Source of the DNA: Paenibacillus sp. Soil787
Lineage (GTDB): Bacteria; Bacillota; Bacilli; Paenibacillales; NBRC-103111
Direction of reading: 5' to 3'
NCBI RefSeq assembly: GCF_001429545.1
Contig: NZ_LMSP01000005.1
Coordinates: 121,034 to 185,033 of the forward strand
Length of the DNA stretch: 64,000 bases
Shown here: positions 45,476 through 53,698 of the stretch, in pieces
Layout: each line of letters begins with the position of its first letter
Position numbering within the stretch: position 1 is the stretch's first letter
The notes under the pieces: generated by a model
Databases searched by the model: none
What the model saw: only the letters and a program-made list of their open reading frames with translations
What the model was told of the DNA's origin: nothing
Translations under genes and position numbers: made by a program

Positions 45476-46176
45476 ACAATACCGATAAAGCCAAAAAGCT
45501 GCTAGCTGTGTTTGCCCATCCTGACGACGAGTCGTTTATTTGTGGAGGTACCCTTGCCAAATATGCCAGTGAGGGGGTCGACATTACGCTGGTGAGCGCC
45601 ACGCGGGGTGAAATGGGACGACGCATGGGCAATCCACCTTATCTCAACCGGGAATCGATGGCGGCTGCACGCGAAATGGAACTACGGCAGGCCTGCGAGA
45701 GCCTGGGCATTCGGCAGCTCCTATTTTTGGATATCCGCGACAAAACAGTTGAGTTTGCCGATGAGGATAGCCTGACAGCACGGATTGCGGCTCTCATTAA
45801 CGAAGTGGATCCCGATGTCGTACTTACGTTTCACGAAACGCTGGGTGGACATCCAGATCATTGCGCAATTGGAAAAGCGACGACGGCCGCGTTTGGGCGA
45901 ATAGGACATCGGGGCGCTTTGTATTTCATTACGTTCGGCGACGCGATGAAGCGTCCGGAGCGGTACGGGTATTCCCGCAAGGATGTCATTAAAGTCGACG
46001 TGCATGTTCATCTGGAAGCAAAGCTCGCCGCGTTTCGTGCCCACCGCTGCCAGACCGAAATCGACGAATGGGTATGGCTGCCCGACCAAGAGGCGCTGGC
46101 GAGATTCGGCAGATATGAATACTTTTTGAAGGCGGATAGGGAGGCTCCAGCGCGGGTTCCCGATGATTTGTTTTAG
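45472..46176 (+). CDS. bshB2: Bacillithiol biosynthesis deacetylase BshB2
   Basis: A 234-residue PIG-L family zinc deacetylase. Metal-binding motifs AHPDDE (residues 15-20) and HPDHCAIG are intact. ATRGEMGRRMGNPPYLNRES and YFITFGDAMKRPERYGY match BshB2. It removes the acetyl group of GlcNAc-malate to give GlcN-malate, the second step of bacillithiol synthesis, or trims related conjugates. Translationally coupled to yojF. bshA and bshC are not in the window. It converges with the acyl-CoA dehydrogenase gene, 13 bp apart, without a visible terminator between them. Confidence 0.92.
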   Translation: MNNTDKAKKLLAVFAHPDDESFICGGTLAKYASEGVDITLVSATRGEMGRRMGNPPYLNRESMAAAREMELRQACESLGIRQLLFLDIRDKTVEFADEDSLTARIAALINEVDPDVVLTFHETLGGHPDHCAIGKATTAAFGRIGHRGALYFITFGDAMKRPERYGYSRKDVIKVDVHVHLEAKLAAFRAHRCQTEIDEWVWLPDQEALARFGRYEYFLKADREAPARVPDDLF

Positions 46177-46189
46177 CGTCTCTCTCGGA

Positions 46190-47359
46190 TTACAAAGGTG
46201 TCTCGGCTAAAGCGGCTTTAGCCAAGGTATGAAGCACCGTGCTATCCATTGGCGGATTATGCAGGCCTGCACGAACATCGCGGTAATACCGTTCCAAAGG
46301 TCGATTGCGGGACAAACTCGCGGCACCGACAATTCTCATTGCCAAGTCCACGATTTTGATGGCGTTGTTGGTGGCAACATACTTGGCCAAGCCGAGCTCA
46401 GGTTTCAAAGCGGGTCGGTCTTCAATCTCACGATCCCAGCGATCCGCCGCCGCATAAAGGAGCGAACGTGCGGTTCGTAATTCGATTTCCATCTCTCCGA
46501 TCGAATGCTGGACGGAAGGGAGTGCGGCGATCGGTTCGTTCATATGGTTGGGTCGATAGGAGCGGGCAAATTCAAGGGCGTAATCACGTGCCGCCATGGC
46601 AATGCCCATGTAACAGGCCGGAATATGCAGAAGCCAGCCGCCCCCGTCATCCATGCCTTTTCCGGAGAGCCTCATGTCTTTGTCCACAAAAACGCCATTC
46701 AACACCACATCGTGACTTCCGGTCGCGCGCATCCCGAGTGTATCCCAGGTTTCCACCAAGGTCACCCGGTCCGTCCAATGAATCAGGAAGTCGTCCGTAC
46801 AGTCTTCATCCGGGATATACGCCGATACCACAAAACGATCGAGGATAGGGGAAAGCGTACTAAACGTTTTGCGTCCCGTAATCCGCCATCCGCCGTCAGC
46901 AGGGACTGCCGTCGTTTCGGGCTTTCCGCCCCGGCTTGGGCTGCCGGATGCTGCTTCGCTAGCGAAGGTATTGATCATCGTCCCGTCGCTCACGACGGAA
47001 CGGCACAAATCGGCAAAAATGGCCTCCGGCCATTTCCGGGTTGTCTGGAGATGAAGAATCTGACCAACATGCCAGCCAACGGCCAATGCGGTCGATCCGT
47101 CCCCGTAAGCTAGCCTCTCCTGCAGCATGACGAGGGTGTAAAGCGAGATACCATTCCCGCCGAATTCTTCAGGAACGGTAAGCTTTAAGTACCCGGCCTC
47201 GCGCAGGTCTGCGAAATTCTCAAATGGAAACGATCCCTCTTGGTCATGCCGCGTGGCCCTCCCCGCAAAAAGGGCAGCCAGCTCCTCTGCTTTTCTGACC
47301 CAATCCTGCTCTTCCTCGCTGCGAATATATTGATCGATGACTCGATTCATCCATTTCAC
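46190..47359 (-). CDS. Acyl-CoA dehydrogenase family flavoprotein (YdbM-like)
   Basis: A 389-residue protein, normal length. Landmarks are LTVPEEFGGNGISLYTLVML (substrate/FAD region), NTFASEAASGSPSRGGK, WRITGRKTFSTL, DTLGMRATGSHDV (FAD-binding beta region) and the C-terminal helical bundle MRIVGAASLSRNRPLERYYR. Members oxidise acyl-CoAs, or act as flavin monooxygenases for small sulfur or nitrogen compounds; the SEAASGSPSRGGK variation leaves the substrate open. B. subtilis YdbM is the closest remembered relative. It is a single gene with a GGGAG site before ATG 47359. Confidence 0.85.
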   Translation of the reverse strand: MKWMNRVIDQYIRSEEEQDWVRKAEELAALFAGRATRHDQEGSFPFENFADLREAGYLKLTVPEEFGGNGISLYTLVMLQERLAYGDGSTALAVGWHVGQILHLQTTRKWPEAIFADLCRSVVSDGTMINTFASEAASGSPSRGGKPETTAVPADGGWRITGRKTFSTLSPILDRFVVSAYIPDEDCTDDFLIHWTDRVTLVETWDTLGMRATGSHDVVLNGVFVDKDMRLSGKGMDDGGGWLLHIPACYMGIAMAARDYALEFARSYRPNHMNEPIAALPSVQHSIGEMEIELRTARSLLYAAADRWDREIEDRPALKPELGLAKYVATNNAIKIVDLAMRIVGAASLSRNRPLERYYRDVRAGLHNPPMDSTVLHTLAKAALAETPL

Positions 47360-47515
47360 ACTCCCTTTCCTTACTTATTATATCAGCTGGCGTATAGCCG
47401 AGTTAAACAGGAAAAACAGTGCGGCTGAAAAGTTAAGCATTCACATAACTTCGAAATTCCACATATAAAAATAGGTGAATACCGCTTATAGATCTTTCAT
47501 AATGAGGAGAAGTCC

Positions 47516-48340
47516 ATGATTTTAATCGAAGGTACCAGCAAAATAGCCTTTGAGGAAGGTACGCTGTCTGAGTTAGAACTAACCATTTATCAAAAGAAGC
47601 AGAACAGCCCTATTGAGTATCGGTATGATTCCGTTTATACCCTGTTGTTTGAACTGTACATGCGAACGCAGATTGCGGAGTCCGCGAAAGAGCTGAGTAA
47701 AGCTGGTGTCTATTTTGCAGATTTCAAAAAAACGCTATGTAACCCGACGTATTGGCACTTAACTAATCAAGGGAGGTTCCAGCTGAATAGCGGATTTGCT
47801 CCACAAGATGCGATAAGGGATATATTTACAAACGGCAGCTCCTACGCATTCGAATGCTCAATGGCTGTCGTCGTCGTCTTGTACAAAGCGCTATTAGAAT
47901 CCATAGATCCTAGACAATTCGATATATTGTTTGCGGACCTTTTATTATTTGATTGGCATTCCAACAGCAAATTGCACCTAATCGATCGGACCTATAATGA
48001 GGAAGCTGTGATTGGTGATGTGCTCTATTTTGAGAACCCCGACTTTGTACCTTCGGTACCCTGGTGGAAAGGAGAAAACGTCGTCTTGATAGAAAACGAC
48101 CTTTTTTATGGACATGGACATGGCCTCGGAGTTACTTCTGGGGAAGAAGTCATTAAAGTCCTGAATAATAACAGAATGCTTGGCAGTACAAAATCAGCAT
48201 TTCTGACAGATCGTTATGTTCATCCGGATTTCTCCTACTTCGCAGAGTTTCAGCATCGTTTACGGGAGAAACCCATTATTGCGAAAGTAGGAGATTGGAT
48301 TTATGTTCGAAAAAGCTGGATTTTTAACCAAACATGTTAA
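47516..48340 (+). CDS. tgl: Spore coat protein-glutamine gamma-glutamyltransferase (transglutaminase)
   Basis: A 274-residue protein starting MILIEGTSKIAFEEG with a GAGGAG site. The Tgl family is recognised by CNPTYWHLTNQGRFQL, IRDIFTNGSSYAFECSMAVV (catalytic Cys in the FEC motif, about residue 121) and FYGHGHGLGVTSGEEVI. It forms epsilon-(gamma-glutamyl)lysine bonds in the spore coat of Bacillales late in sporulation, so the organism is a spore-former. The gene is followed by a glutamine- and histidine-rich protein that could be a substrate. The sigma-K box expected upstream was not convincingly found. Confidence 0.93.
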   Translation: MILIEGTSKIAFEEGTLSELELTIYQKKQNSPIEYRYDSVYTLLFELYMRTQIAESAKELSKAGVYFADFKKTLCNPTYWHLTNQGRFQLNSGFAPQDAIRDIFTNGSSYAFECSMAVVVVLYKALLESIDPRQFDILFADLLLFDWHSNSKLHLIDRTYNEEAVIGDVLYFENPDFVPSVPWWKGENVVLIENDLFYGHGHGLGVTSGEEVIKVLNNNRMLGSTKSAFLTDRYVHPDFSYFAEFQHRLREKPIIAKVGDWIYVRKSWIFNQTC

Positions 48341-48424
48341 ATGAGCCCAATTTTTATAGACAATGCCCTATTTACGAAGCCTTGCATATGATGACGTATG
48401 CCTACTTCAGAAAGGGGAAAGAAA

Positions 48425-48970
48425 ATGACAAATCGCAATTTATCAACGGAGGATAACCTTCCTATTTATCAAGCTGCAACAAGGACTGAGACTTATCATC
48501 CTGCTCAACTAGCTCCGACATTGACGGAGACCTACCATCCAGTTCAACAAGCGCCTACATTGACGGAGACCTACTATCCAGTTCAACAAGCGCCGACATT
48601 GACGGGAGATAACCTCCCTATCTATCAGCAGCCTTCAGTAGCACCGGGAGCGCATTATCCAATGACTCCACATCACGAACATGCTCATTATACACAGCCT
48701 CACCATTCTCACCATGCTTACCATCCGCAGCATCATTCCGCCTATCACCCACACCACCATCATGCCTATCATCCCATGCATCACCTTGCTCACCATCCGA
48801 TGCATCACCACGTTGCCTACTACCCACATCATCATTACATGCATCATCATCCTATGCATCATCTTCAACACCATACTCAGCATCCTCATCATACACAACA
48901 TCACCACCATACTGGGCAAACCCATCCTCATCATCACCAACAGCATCATATGCCTTCACAATCACACTAA
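48425..48970 (+). CDS. Histidine/glutamine-rich repeat protein, possible spore coat protein
   Basis: A 181-residue protein from ATG 48425 with AAAGGGGAAAG. The N-terminal third carries tandem units of about 15 residues (APTLTETYHPVQQ, three to four copies) flanked by DNLPIYQ at both sides. The rest is low-complexity histidine with Tyr, Pro, Met and Gln (YHPHHHHAYHPMHH). It has no Lys, Cys, Trp or Phe. It lies 85 bp after tgl. Low-complexity His/Gln/Tyr proteins fit a coat layer that is cross-linked or metal-binding; with no lysine it could serve only as the glutamine donor for Tgl. Function is inferred. DNA repeats make this gene prone to slippage. Confidence 0.7.
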   Translation: MTNRNLSTEDNLPIYQAATRTETYHPAQLAPTLTETYHPVQQAPTLTETYYPVQQAPTLTGDNLPIYQQPSVAPGAHYPMTPHHEHAHYTQPHHSHHAYHPQHHSAYHPHHHHAYHPMHHLAHHPMHHHVAYYPHHHYMHHHPMHHLQHHTQHPHHTQHHHHTGQTHPHHHQQHHMPSQSH

Positions 48971-49059
48971 TCGGTCACCGACCACTCACTATAAGCAGCT
49001 ACTAGAGCCGAGAGCCATTGACCCGCATAGGAAGTGCATGTAGATAAATATTAAAGACA

Positions 49060-49089
49060 AAAACCTAGAAGCTGTTGCTTCTAGGTTTT
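49060..49089 (+). terminator. Rho-independent terminator
   Basis: aaaacctagaagc / gcttctaggtttt with a 4-nt loop: a perfect 13-bp stem ending in a T run, closing the tgl/His-rich region. Confidence 0.88.
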
Positions 49090-49239
49090 CTTGACAAAGG
49101 CAAGAGCTTAGCTTCCTATTTGAACGGAGATTTGAACTCTCCAAGCATATTTCTGTTTTCTGTATTGCGAAAAATGCAAGTTTCTGTAGAGGATAATTCT
49201 CCCATGTGTCGAACTGTAATCATCAGGGGGTGGCGATTG

Positions 49240-49359
49240 ATGTCAGATAAAGAGAAACAACAGGAAACGGCTAAGGAACTAACGGACAGCCAGCGGGATA
49301 ACCAAGCAAGCCTGGAAGAAGCGTTTCCGACGTCGGTGAATGATCAAATAACCGATTAA
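49240..49359 (+). CDS. Small hydrophilic protein (39 aa)
   Basis: The open frame extends up to 49075 through the previous terminator, so the start is taken at ATG 49240, which has AGGGGGTGG before it. The product is very polar: MSDKEKQQETAKELTDSQRD, then NQASLEEAFPTSVNDQITD. It resembles in composition the small acid-soluble or stress-type peptides of spore-formers but is not identified. A T-tailed hairpin follows at 49361. Confidence 0.5.
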   Translation: MSDKEKQQETAKELTDSQRDNQASLEEAFPTSVNDQITD

Positions 49360-49360
49360 C

Positions 49361-49388
49361 AGCAGGCACCCTACGTGGTGCTTTTTTT
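49361..49388 (+). terminator. Rho-independent terminator
   Basis: agcaggcacc / gtggtgct with T7. A second short stem, aaagtataa / ttatacttt, follows at about 49398-49419. Confidence 0.7.
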
Positions 49389-49517
49389 GTAGATAAGAAA
49401 GTATAAGTTTTATACTTTTGCTTCGCATCTACCTTGACAAACGCGCTCGTCCCAGAAGGACGACGGAGTCGTTTATCCTTGGTAGTTGCAGTCTAACGAG
49501 CGGGAGAGTGAACAAAT

Positions 49518-50951
49518 ATGATTGGATTGGCCTTATCCGGCGGCGGTTACCGGGCGTCCTTGTTTCATCTTGGTGTAATGGCCCGACTGGCCGATGAAGG
49601 ATTGTTGAAGGATGTTGACGCTCTATCTACCGTTTCCGGCGGTTCGATTGTGGGCGCCTTTTATTACCAGATGCTGTGCGAGGAGCTTCGGAACGATCGG
49701 CCGTTGACCGACCAGGACTACCGGGACCTAATGCAGCGGGTTATCCAGGCGTTTGTTGCTGTTGTACAGGAAGATTTACGGAATCGCGTAGTCATCACCG
49801 GCGGCATCTCACGTTTGGTTCCGGAGCCGATCCTGAAGTGGCTGCTACGGCTGGTTCATAAGGTAGTACCTGCTATGAACCCGGCGGTCATCTTCGACTC
49901 CAAGCTGGAGCAGGGAATGAGAGCTCTTATGTTTCGGACGGCCGTTCTGGGTGACCTGATGGACCCTCCTGTCCATCCCAAGAACAGGAAGCCTGAACTG
50001 ATCCTGAACACCTCCATTCTGGAGAATGGACAGCCTTTATTTATCTCCACGAAACTGACCAGCTTACTATGGAGGCAAAATGAGCGCAATCATGCGATTC
50101 GCGCTGATGAGATGATAAATCTACCCCTATCCAAGGCGGTGGCGGCCTCTGCTTGCGTCCCCGGTCTCTTCAACCCCATTACTATCCCGTTCGGGGATCG
50201 TATGGTGCATGGGGTGGACGGAGGAGTATTGGACAATCTAGGCGGCCATGCCATTCAGTTGCTTTGGCAGAAGGGAATGTCGGTCCTGCTCAGCGATGCG
50301 TCCAAGCCGCTAAGTATTGAGAATTATGTGGAGGTCGATGCTGTTGAGTCGTTCTTTCGCATTCAGGACCTTTTCATGAGTGCCATTCGCGACCTTCGGA
50401 TCGAGGGGACGGATGATACCATTGTGGACATGCGAAAAGAGATCCCCGGCATTGATCCGACGGTACGGACGCTGGCGATGACGATGAGGACCGATCTGAA
50501 CGCGTTCTCCGAGGTGGAGGCGTACTCGCTGATGTATGTCGGGTACTGTGCTTGTGGTCAAGAAACGGACAAGCTGCAGGGACAATGCGCCAGCGAACGG
50601 CCTTCGGCGAAGAAGGTCGGGGAAGACTGGCCCTTCATGTCCATTCGTCCTTATATGGAGACACCGACGCCGGAGTATTTGGTGTTGATGGGCCAGAAGG
50701 CGAAGAAACGTTTCTCGGTGCCGAACCTGACGTTGTCCCGTGCGGTCAGCTTGGGCTATCTGCTGCTCTACCTAGCGGTGTTTGTCTATATATCGGTCCA
50801 TCACGGAGTGTATGAAGCTATCTGGTATGTGGGTTTTATTCCTGTTCTTCTCATATCGCTCGGGGGCGTTTTGTTTATTCAGCGGCACGTTGCCAAAGGC
50901 AAGCGCAAAGGGACGATGGCATCTTTGAACGAGAGCAGTCTGACTTCGTAA
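49518..50951 (+). CDS. Patatin-like phospholipase with C-terminal membrane segments
   Basis: A 477-residue protein. The patatin acyl-hydrolase site is present: oxyanion loop SGGGYRASLFHLGV (residues 7-20), the nucleophile serine in TVSGGSIVG (GxSxG with the first Gly replaced by Thr) and the catalytic Asp in HGVDGGVLDNLGG (about 231-243). Two hydrophobic spans near the end (about 405-460) should anchor it in the membrane, leaving the hydrolase in the cytoplasm. It would release fatty acids from phospholipids. It appears monocistronic; no cyclase or other defence partner is next to it, so a CBASS-type effector role is not supported. Confidence 0.88.
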   Translation: MIGLALSGGGYRASLFHLGVMARLADEGLLKDVDALSTVSGGSIVGAFYYQMLCEELRNDRPLTDQDYRDLMQRVIQAFVAVVQEDLRNRVVITGGISRLVPEPILKWLLRLVHKVVPAMNPAVIFDSKLEQGMRALMFRTAVLGDLMDPPVHPKNRKPELILNTSILENGQPLFISTKLTSLLWRQNERNHAIRADEMINLPLSKAVAASACVPGLFNPITIPFGDRMVHGVDGGVLDNLGGHAIQLLWQKGMSVLLSDASKPLSIENYVEVDAVESFFRIQDLFMSAIRDLRIEGTDDTIVDMRKEIPGIDPTVRTLAMTMRTDLNAFSEVEAYSLMYVGYCACGQETDKLQGQCASERPSAKKVGEDWPFMSIRPYMETPTPEYLVLMGQKAKKRFSVPNLTLSRAVSLGYLLLYLAVFVYISVHHGVYEAIWYVGFIPVLLISLGGVLFIQRHVAKGKRKGTMASLNESSLTS

Positions 50952-51055
50952 ATGCTTGATAATCTGATATTTTATAAAGCAAAATACTAGTGAATATTAC
51001 GAAGCGTATACATGATTAGCTATAGTTAACACTATTAACCAACATAAGGGATGTG

Positions 51056-51075
51056 GTGTAGATATATGTTATACT
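51056..51075 (+). repeat. Short third copy of the promoter-like element
   Basis: gtagatatatgttatact matches 17 of 18 bases of the core at 3651-3668. It lies about 35 bp before the GNAT gene start and is probably its -10 region. Confidence 0.4.
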
Positions 51076-51107
51076 TCCGTTAGCGACAAGTGAAAAGGAG
51101 ATTTATA

Positions 51108-51584
51108 ATGCCTACAATTACGAAAAGACCATTCGATCAAGAGTTCCAAACGATATTAAGTGAATTGCTATCCGGCTACCATGCAGGGGAATTGAGTAAG
51201 AAGGAAAGCTCGGAACTGCCTAATGATGTATATCTTATTGAAGTTGATAACACGATGGTAGGGTATGCCGTGGTTTGGGAATACACGAGTGCGAAACAGT
51301 TAATTCAGAAAGCGGAGAACGATTATTTTAACGATGATGAAAAATACTTAGAGCAAGACTTCTATATTGATATCAAGAACAAAACAGATTATGTATTTAT
51401 AGAAGCATTGGATATACTGAAAGAATTTGAGCGGAAGGGCTATGCAGCTTTCTTCATGGATTGGCTTAAACTGAAATACCCTAATAAGAAAATGTATGTT
51501 TATTCGTTAGAAAAGTCACGTAATTTTTGGTATAAGCAAGGTTTTGAGGTTGTGGGAAATACGGTATGGATGTCATATAATTAA
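51108..51584 (+). CDS. GNAT-family N-acetyltransferase
   Basis: A 158-residue protein from ATG 51108 (AAAAGGAG site; the in-frame GTG 51090 would precede it). The GNAT fold is suggested by VYLIEVDNTMVGYAVVWEY, TDYVFIEALDILKEFERKGY (motif A, with an acetyl-CoA loop of the K-G-Y type) and a C-terminal MYVYSLEKSRNFWYKQGFEV. The substrate is unknown. A terminator shared with the convergent GAPDH gene follows. Confidence 0.78.
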   Translation: MPTITKRPFDQEFQTILSELLSGYHAGELSKKESSELPNDVYLIEVDNTMVGYAVVWEYTSAKQLIQKAENDYFNDDEKYLEQDFYIDIKNKTDYVFIEALDILKEFERKGYAAFFMDWLKLKYPNKKMYVYSLEKSRNFWYKQGFEVVGNTVWMSYN

Positions 51585-51596
51585 TTGATCGAGCTG

Positions 51597-51640
51597 AAGT
51601 AGGATCACCTCTATTATAAACGGAGGTGATCCTACTTATT
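51597..51640. terminator. Bidirectional terminator
   Basis: aagtaggatcacctc / ggaggtgatcctactt, a roughly 15-bp stem with a 10-nt loop between convergent genes. The T tract is short in both directions. Confidence 0.75.
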
Positions 51641-51655
51641 CAAAGGTAGCCGATT

Positions 51656-52654
51656 TTATTTATTAACCAGAAAAGCTGCAACTTCTGCTAATCGCGAAGC
51701 GTAACCCCATTCATTATCGTACCAAGTTGCGACGGATAGGATTTCACCCTGCAGTTGGGTCAAAGGAAGGTCAATGATGGAAGAGTGGGGGTCGCCGACA
51801 ATACGAGATGATGCCCATTCACCTTCCAGAACATCAAGAACACCCTTCAATTGACCATCTGCAGCAGCGCTGCGGAAAATATCATTTACCTGCTGTACCG
51901 TACATGGCTTTTCTGTCACAAGGTTTAATTCAGCAATACTTCCGGTGCGCGTTGGAATCCGGTATGCCTTTCCGGTAATCTGCAGATCATTCCAGATAAA
52001 TTTAAGGGCTCTTGCAGCCCCTGATGAAGAAGGAATGATATTCTCAGCTGCAGCCCACGAATCTCGGCGATCCTTCATAGGCTGATCCGTTAGTGACTGA
52101 GTGTTCGTATAAGAATGGACAGTGGAGAAAAGACCATACTTAATCCCGAAGTTTTCTTTGACTATTTTGACCACTGGAGCCAATGCGTTGGTCGTACAAC
52201 TCGCCATACTAATAATTTTATGCTTTTCCGGATCAAAACTATCCAGATTTATCCCTTTCAGCAATACAGCGTCACAATCTTCAAGGCTCTTGCTAGGACC
52301 ACTAACTAATACTCTATTTGCCCCGCGATCCAAATGGACCTGAGCAACAGCTCGGGTGACAGCTCGGCCTGTACAGTCAATTACCAGATCTACATCTAAT
52401 TGTTTCCAATTAGGGACTTCCTTCGATGAGTCGATAAACTGAATTTCGCGTCCACCGATTACCATACTACCTTCTTGTGCCGATACAGCTTCGTGCCAGC
52501 GCTTATAATTGGTATCAACTTCGAACAGAGCGGCAAGTGTTGCTGCGTCTTTAATATCGGAGATGGACACGGGAACGAATAGTTGATCCTGTAAAGCCAC
52601 TCTTAATAATTGTCTGCCAATACGCCCAAATCCGAATATTCCTATTTTGCCCAT
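51656..52654 (-). CDS. Glyceraldehyde-3-phosphate dehydrogenase-like enzyme
   Basis: A 332-residue protein; the start is set at the ATG giving MGKIGIFGFGRIGRQLLR, with GGAGG upstream, rather than the longer frame. Catalytic SMASCTTNALAPVV (Cys about 150) and the conserved HSYTNTQSLTD, RRDSWAAAENIIP, RTGSIAELN and WYDNEWGYASR are all present. The N-terminal cofactor region (ISDIKDAATLAALFEVDTNY) differs from the usual glycolytic GapA, so it may be a second, NADP-using or gluconeogenic paralogue. It is a single gene without other glycolytic genes nearby. Confidence 0.9.
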   Translation of the reverse strand: MGKIGIFGFGRIGRQLLRVALQDQLFVPVSISDIKDAATLAALFEVDTNYKRWHEAVSAQEGSMVIGGREIQFIDSSKEVPNWKQLDVDLVIDCTGRAVTRAVAQVHLDRGANRVLVSGPSKSLEDCDAVLLKGINLDSFDPEKHKIISMASCTTNALAPVVKIVKENFGIKYGLFSTVHSYTNTQSLTDQPMKDRRDSWAAAENIIPSSSGAARALKFIWNDLQITGKAYRIPTRTGSIAELNLVTEKPCTVQQVNDIFRSAAADGQLKGVLDVLEGEWASSRIVGDPHSSIIDLPLTQLQGEILSVATWYDNEWGYASRLAEVAAFLVNK

Positions 52655-52739
52655 GGTGTAACCTCCATTGAATAATATGAATTCCTTACCGGTATGCCTC
52701 AATTTTAGCACATTTTGGTTCCTATCACTCAGGAAGCAT

Positions 52740-52967
52740 TTATTTTGCAGCTATTCTGGCCTGTTCATTTTTTAATCTTTCAGGGGTAACATTATCTCCG
52801 TTCGGATCAATAATTGTAGAATTCAAGAGCAAGCTGTCTATTGAACCACGAAATATTTGAAGGTATTCTTTACGCAGATTGGCTTGTTCTGTTTTTTCAA
52901 TCTCCGTTAATCCGATTTCCTTCTCTTTTCTTGAAAGCTCATTAATTTTATTTAAAATGGTAAGCAT
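52740..52967 (-). CDS. DUF896 family protein (YnzC-like)
   Basis: A 75-residue protein with AAAGGAG before the ATG. It has the DUF896 pattern: INELSRKEKEIGLTEIEKTE, QANLRKEYLQIFRGSIDSLL and DPNGDNVTPERLKNEQ. YnzC is a short two-helix protein linked with SOS or uncharacterised functions in B. subtilis. The sequence is intact, and the gene stands alone between the GAPDH gene and an FAD-protein fragment. Confidence 0.85.
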   Translation of the reverse strand: MLTILNKINELSRKEKEIGLTEIEKTEQANLRKEYLQIFRGSIDSLLLNSTIIDPNGDNVTPERLKNEQARIAAK

Positions 52968-53003
52968 AGTGAACCACTCCTTTTACGAATTGTGTAAAGT
53001 TGG

Positions 53004-53177
53004 TCAATTTTTATTCAGAAGTTTCAAAATATCATGATCAACGTATCTCTTGCCATTCATTTCGCTAATCATACTTTTATCATTATGGATGAGTAAAGTA
53101 TTCTTTCCTGCTTTTGCTGCAAACAATGCTGCACTTGCTCCCGCGGGACCTGCGCCAATCACTGCGATATCGTACAT
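53004..53177 (-). CDS. Truncated FAD/NAD(P)-binding protein (57 aa)
   Basis: ATG 53177 has AAGGAG at 7 nt. The product opens with a full Rossmann dinucleotide-binding motif (MYDIAVIGAGPAGASAALFA) and a beta strand KNTLLIHNDKS, then ends after ISEMNGKRYVDHDILKLLNKN. FAD-dependent oxidoreductases continue for at least 120-250 more residues, so this is either a gene remnant with an intact start or a short FAD-binding protein. No continuation is seen downstream in other frames. Confidence 0.5.
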   Translation of the reverse strand: MYDIAVIGAGPAGASAALFAAKAGKNTLLIHNDKSMISEMNGKRYVDHDILKLLNKN

Positions 53178-53222
53178 ATCAACACTCCTTCGAATGTGTT
53201 TATTTAATTTCAAGTATCTCAA

Positions 53223-53543
53223 AATTAAGATTCTTAGTTATGAGATAATAATAGGCTTTATAAAGTGAAAAGTCAATAGGTATTTCATTTTTTCGATTTG
53301 CCATTTATGGGCAGAGATAAGGGATCATTGGCCGCGGCATTCAATTTAATTCGGCATCTTCAGAATAGAGGTATATGGGTAGCCAATTTCATTGCATGGG
53401 AACATCGAATGTCATTTTATATCGAATTATCGAATATTTTGAATATTTTCGTTGTATAAAAAATCCATTAAAAGTATAATTTCTTTAGTGGATTTTTCCA
53501 TTTGACTAGACACATTCTTTTCAAACAAAGGGGAGGAAATGCA
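53223..53543 (+). other. Intergenic region before the small peptide gene
   Basis: An open stretch from ATG 53307 (49 residues, GSLAAAFNLIRHLQNRGIWV, then VANFIAWEHRMSFY) lacks a ribosome site and may be a relic. A terminator-like stem, aaaaatccattaaaag / tctttagtggattttt, is at 53458-53497. The peptide-gene promoter would lie between it and 53544. Confidence 0.45.
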
Positions 53544-53633
53544 ATGAAAAATTGGAAGAATTGGATACTTATGACTCTTGTTTTGACTGCTATGGTTTAT
53601 TCATCCGTTGTATCACAGCCTTGGGGGCCTTAA
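53544..53633 (+). CDS. Candidate exported peptide (29 aa)
   Basis: ATG 53544 has a strong AAAGGGGAGG site. The 29-residue product MKNWKNWILMTLVLTAMVYS with tail SVVSQPWGP has a basic/aromatic start, a single hydrophobic core and a short polar, proline-rich end, as in precursors of secreted signalling peptides. A terminator directly follows, so it has its own compact transcript. The next genes are a DUF5317 membrane protein and a membrane PAS-GGDEF-EAL protein. Secretion and signalling are inferred only from the layout; it could also be a small membrane protein. Confidence 0.55.
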   Translation: MKNWKNWILMTLVLTAMVYSSVVSQPWGP

Positions 53634-53637
53634 TCCC

Positions 53638-53679
53638 AAAAAAGGAGCTAGGCAAAACCTAGTTCCTTTCATTTTTTTA
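53638..53679 (+). terminator. Rho-independent terminator
   Basis: aaaggagctagg / cctagttccttt around a 4-5 nt loop, then catttttttat. It ends the peptide transcript or attenuates into the DUF5317 gene. Confidence 0.85.
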
Positions 53680-53698
53680 TATAAAGGAATGAACATAT

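Noticed and set aside
48470..48610. Tandem repeats as a CRISPR array
   Set aside because: The repeats are in-frame coding units with no unique spacers.
48635..48949. Minus-strand Met-rich ORF and plus-strand Ile/Thr-rich ORF over the His-rich gene
   Set aside because: Alternative readings of the CAT/CAC/CCA repeat; low-complexity artefacts.
49075..49239. 5' part of the 94-residue ORF
   Set aside because: It begins inside a strong terminator; the ribosome site supports the start at 49240.
49518..50951. Patatin as effector of a CBASS-type defence system
   Set aside because: No cyclase or accessory genes are adjacent, and the C-terminal membrane spans fit a housekeeping phospholipase better.
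53307..53456. 49-residue open stretch before the peptide gene
   Set aside because: No ribosome site or promoter; mentioned only in the gap entry.
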